Source: JBAYVY01 sp041674345
GTDB taxonomy: Bacteria; Planctomycetota; Phycisphaerae; Phycisphaerales; Zrk34
Direction: 5' to 3'
DNA: 5,336 nucleotides
Assembly: GCA_041674345.1 (NCBI GenBank)
Contig: JBAYVY010000257.1
Location: 1-5,336 of the forward strand
Part shown: positions 5,216 through 5,336 of the stretch, piece by piece
How positions within the stretch are numbered: the first letter of the stretch is position 1
Layout: each line of letters opens with the position of its first letter
The notes under the pieces: model-generated
The model's input: the letters and a program-made list of their open reading frames with translations, nothing else
Databases searched by the model: none
What the model was told of the DNA's origin: nothing
Program-made: the position numbers and the translations under genes

Positions 5216-5222
5216 ACGCATC

Positions 5223-5336
5223 ATGCGCACGACGATTTTGGCTGTGTTGGCGGTGGCTTTGTTGATGGCCGGCGGTTGCAAGAAGGAAGAGCCGAAGGCC
5301 CCGGCGACTGGCGATTTGCAGAAGCAGGCCGGTTCA
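5223..5336 (+). CDS. Putative lipoprotein, N-terminal part only
   Basis: Only the first 38 codons are in the window, and the frame is open to the edge. The start Met-Arg is followed by a hydrophobic stretch (about residues 4-16), then Ala-Gly-Gly-Cys with the cysteine at 19, and a charged, proline-containing tail rich in Lys and Glu. This is a type II (lipoprotein) signal peptide: signal peptidase II would cut before Cys19, which would then be lipidated and anchor the protein to the membrane. Ala rather than Leu at -3 is less common but tolerated. The function of the mature protein cannot be told from what is present. The gene has its own promoter-like sequence and ribosome binding site and is divergent from murB. 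Confidence 0.8.
   Translation, partial: MRTTILAVLAVALLMAGGCKKEEPKAPATGDLQKQAGS

Overview
The window holds five complete protein genes and the start of a sixth on GC-rich DNA. A class II fructose-bisphosphate aldolase gene (fba) runs rightward at 56-1084. Facing it on the minus strand is a co-directional block read from right to left: murB (5107-4136), ddl (4009-3110), ftsQ-like (2982-2047) and an unrecognised six-segment membrane protein (1946-1284). At the right edge a small lipoprotein gene starts at 5223, divergent from murB, and runs off the window.

The minus-strand block is a fragment of a division and cell wall (dcw) cluster. MurB completes UDP-N-acetylmuramic acid in the cytoplasm, Ddl makes the D-Ala-D-Ala dipeptide added to the peptidoglycan stem, and FtsQ is the membrane-anchored divisome protein that couples septal wall synthesis to division. 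The usual next genes ftsA and ftsZ are absent: ftsQ is followed by the membrane protein and then by convergent fba. The host therefore probably makes peptidoglycan. Several starts lack a Shine-Dalgarno sequence, and the gaps carry short repeats. A Planctomycetota (Phycisphaerae-like) or other PVC-type bacterium would fit, but this is inference, not something proven by the window.

The most striking feature is in the gaps. All four gaps at 1085-1283, 1947-2046, 2983-3109 and 4010-4135 contain the same architecture: two facing arrays of a short degenerate tandem unit, the second the reverse complement of the first, around a 16-58 bp spacer. Unit length and sequence differ in each gap (10 bp x3/x3, 7 bp x7/x5, 7 bp x4/x4, 8 bp x4/x4). 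The arrays reach gene boundaries and even encode the last residues of MurB. The fifth gap (5108-5222), which is divergent, lacks such arrays and instead holds promoter-like sequences in both directions, including an extended -10 motif that would make murB mRNA leaderless. The left edge is a 43-base C-rich tract directly before the fba ribosome binding site.
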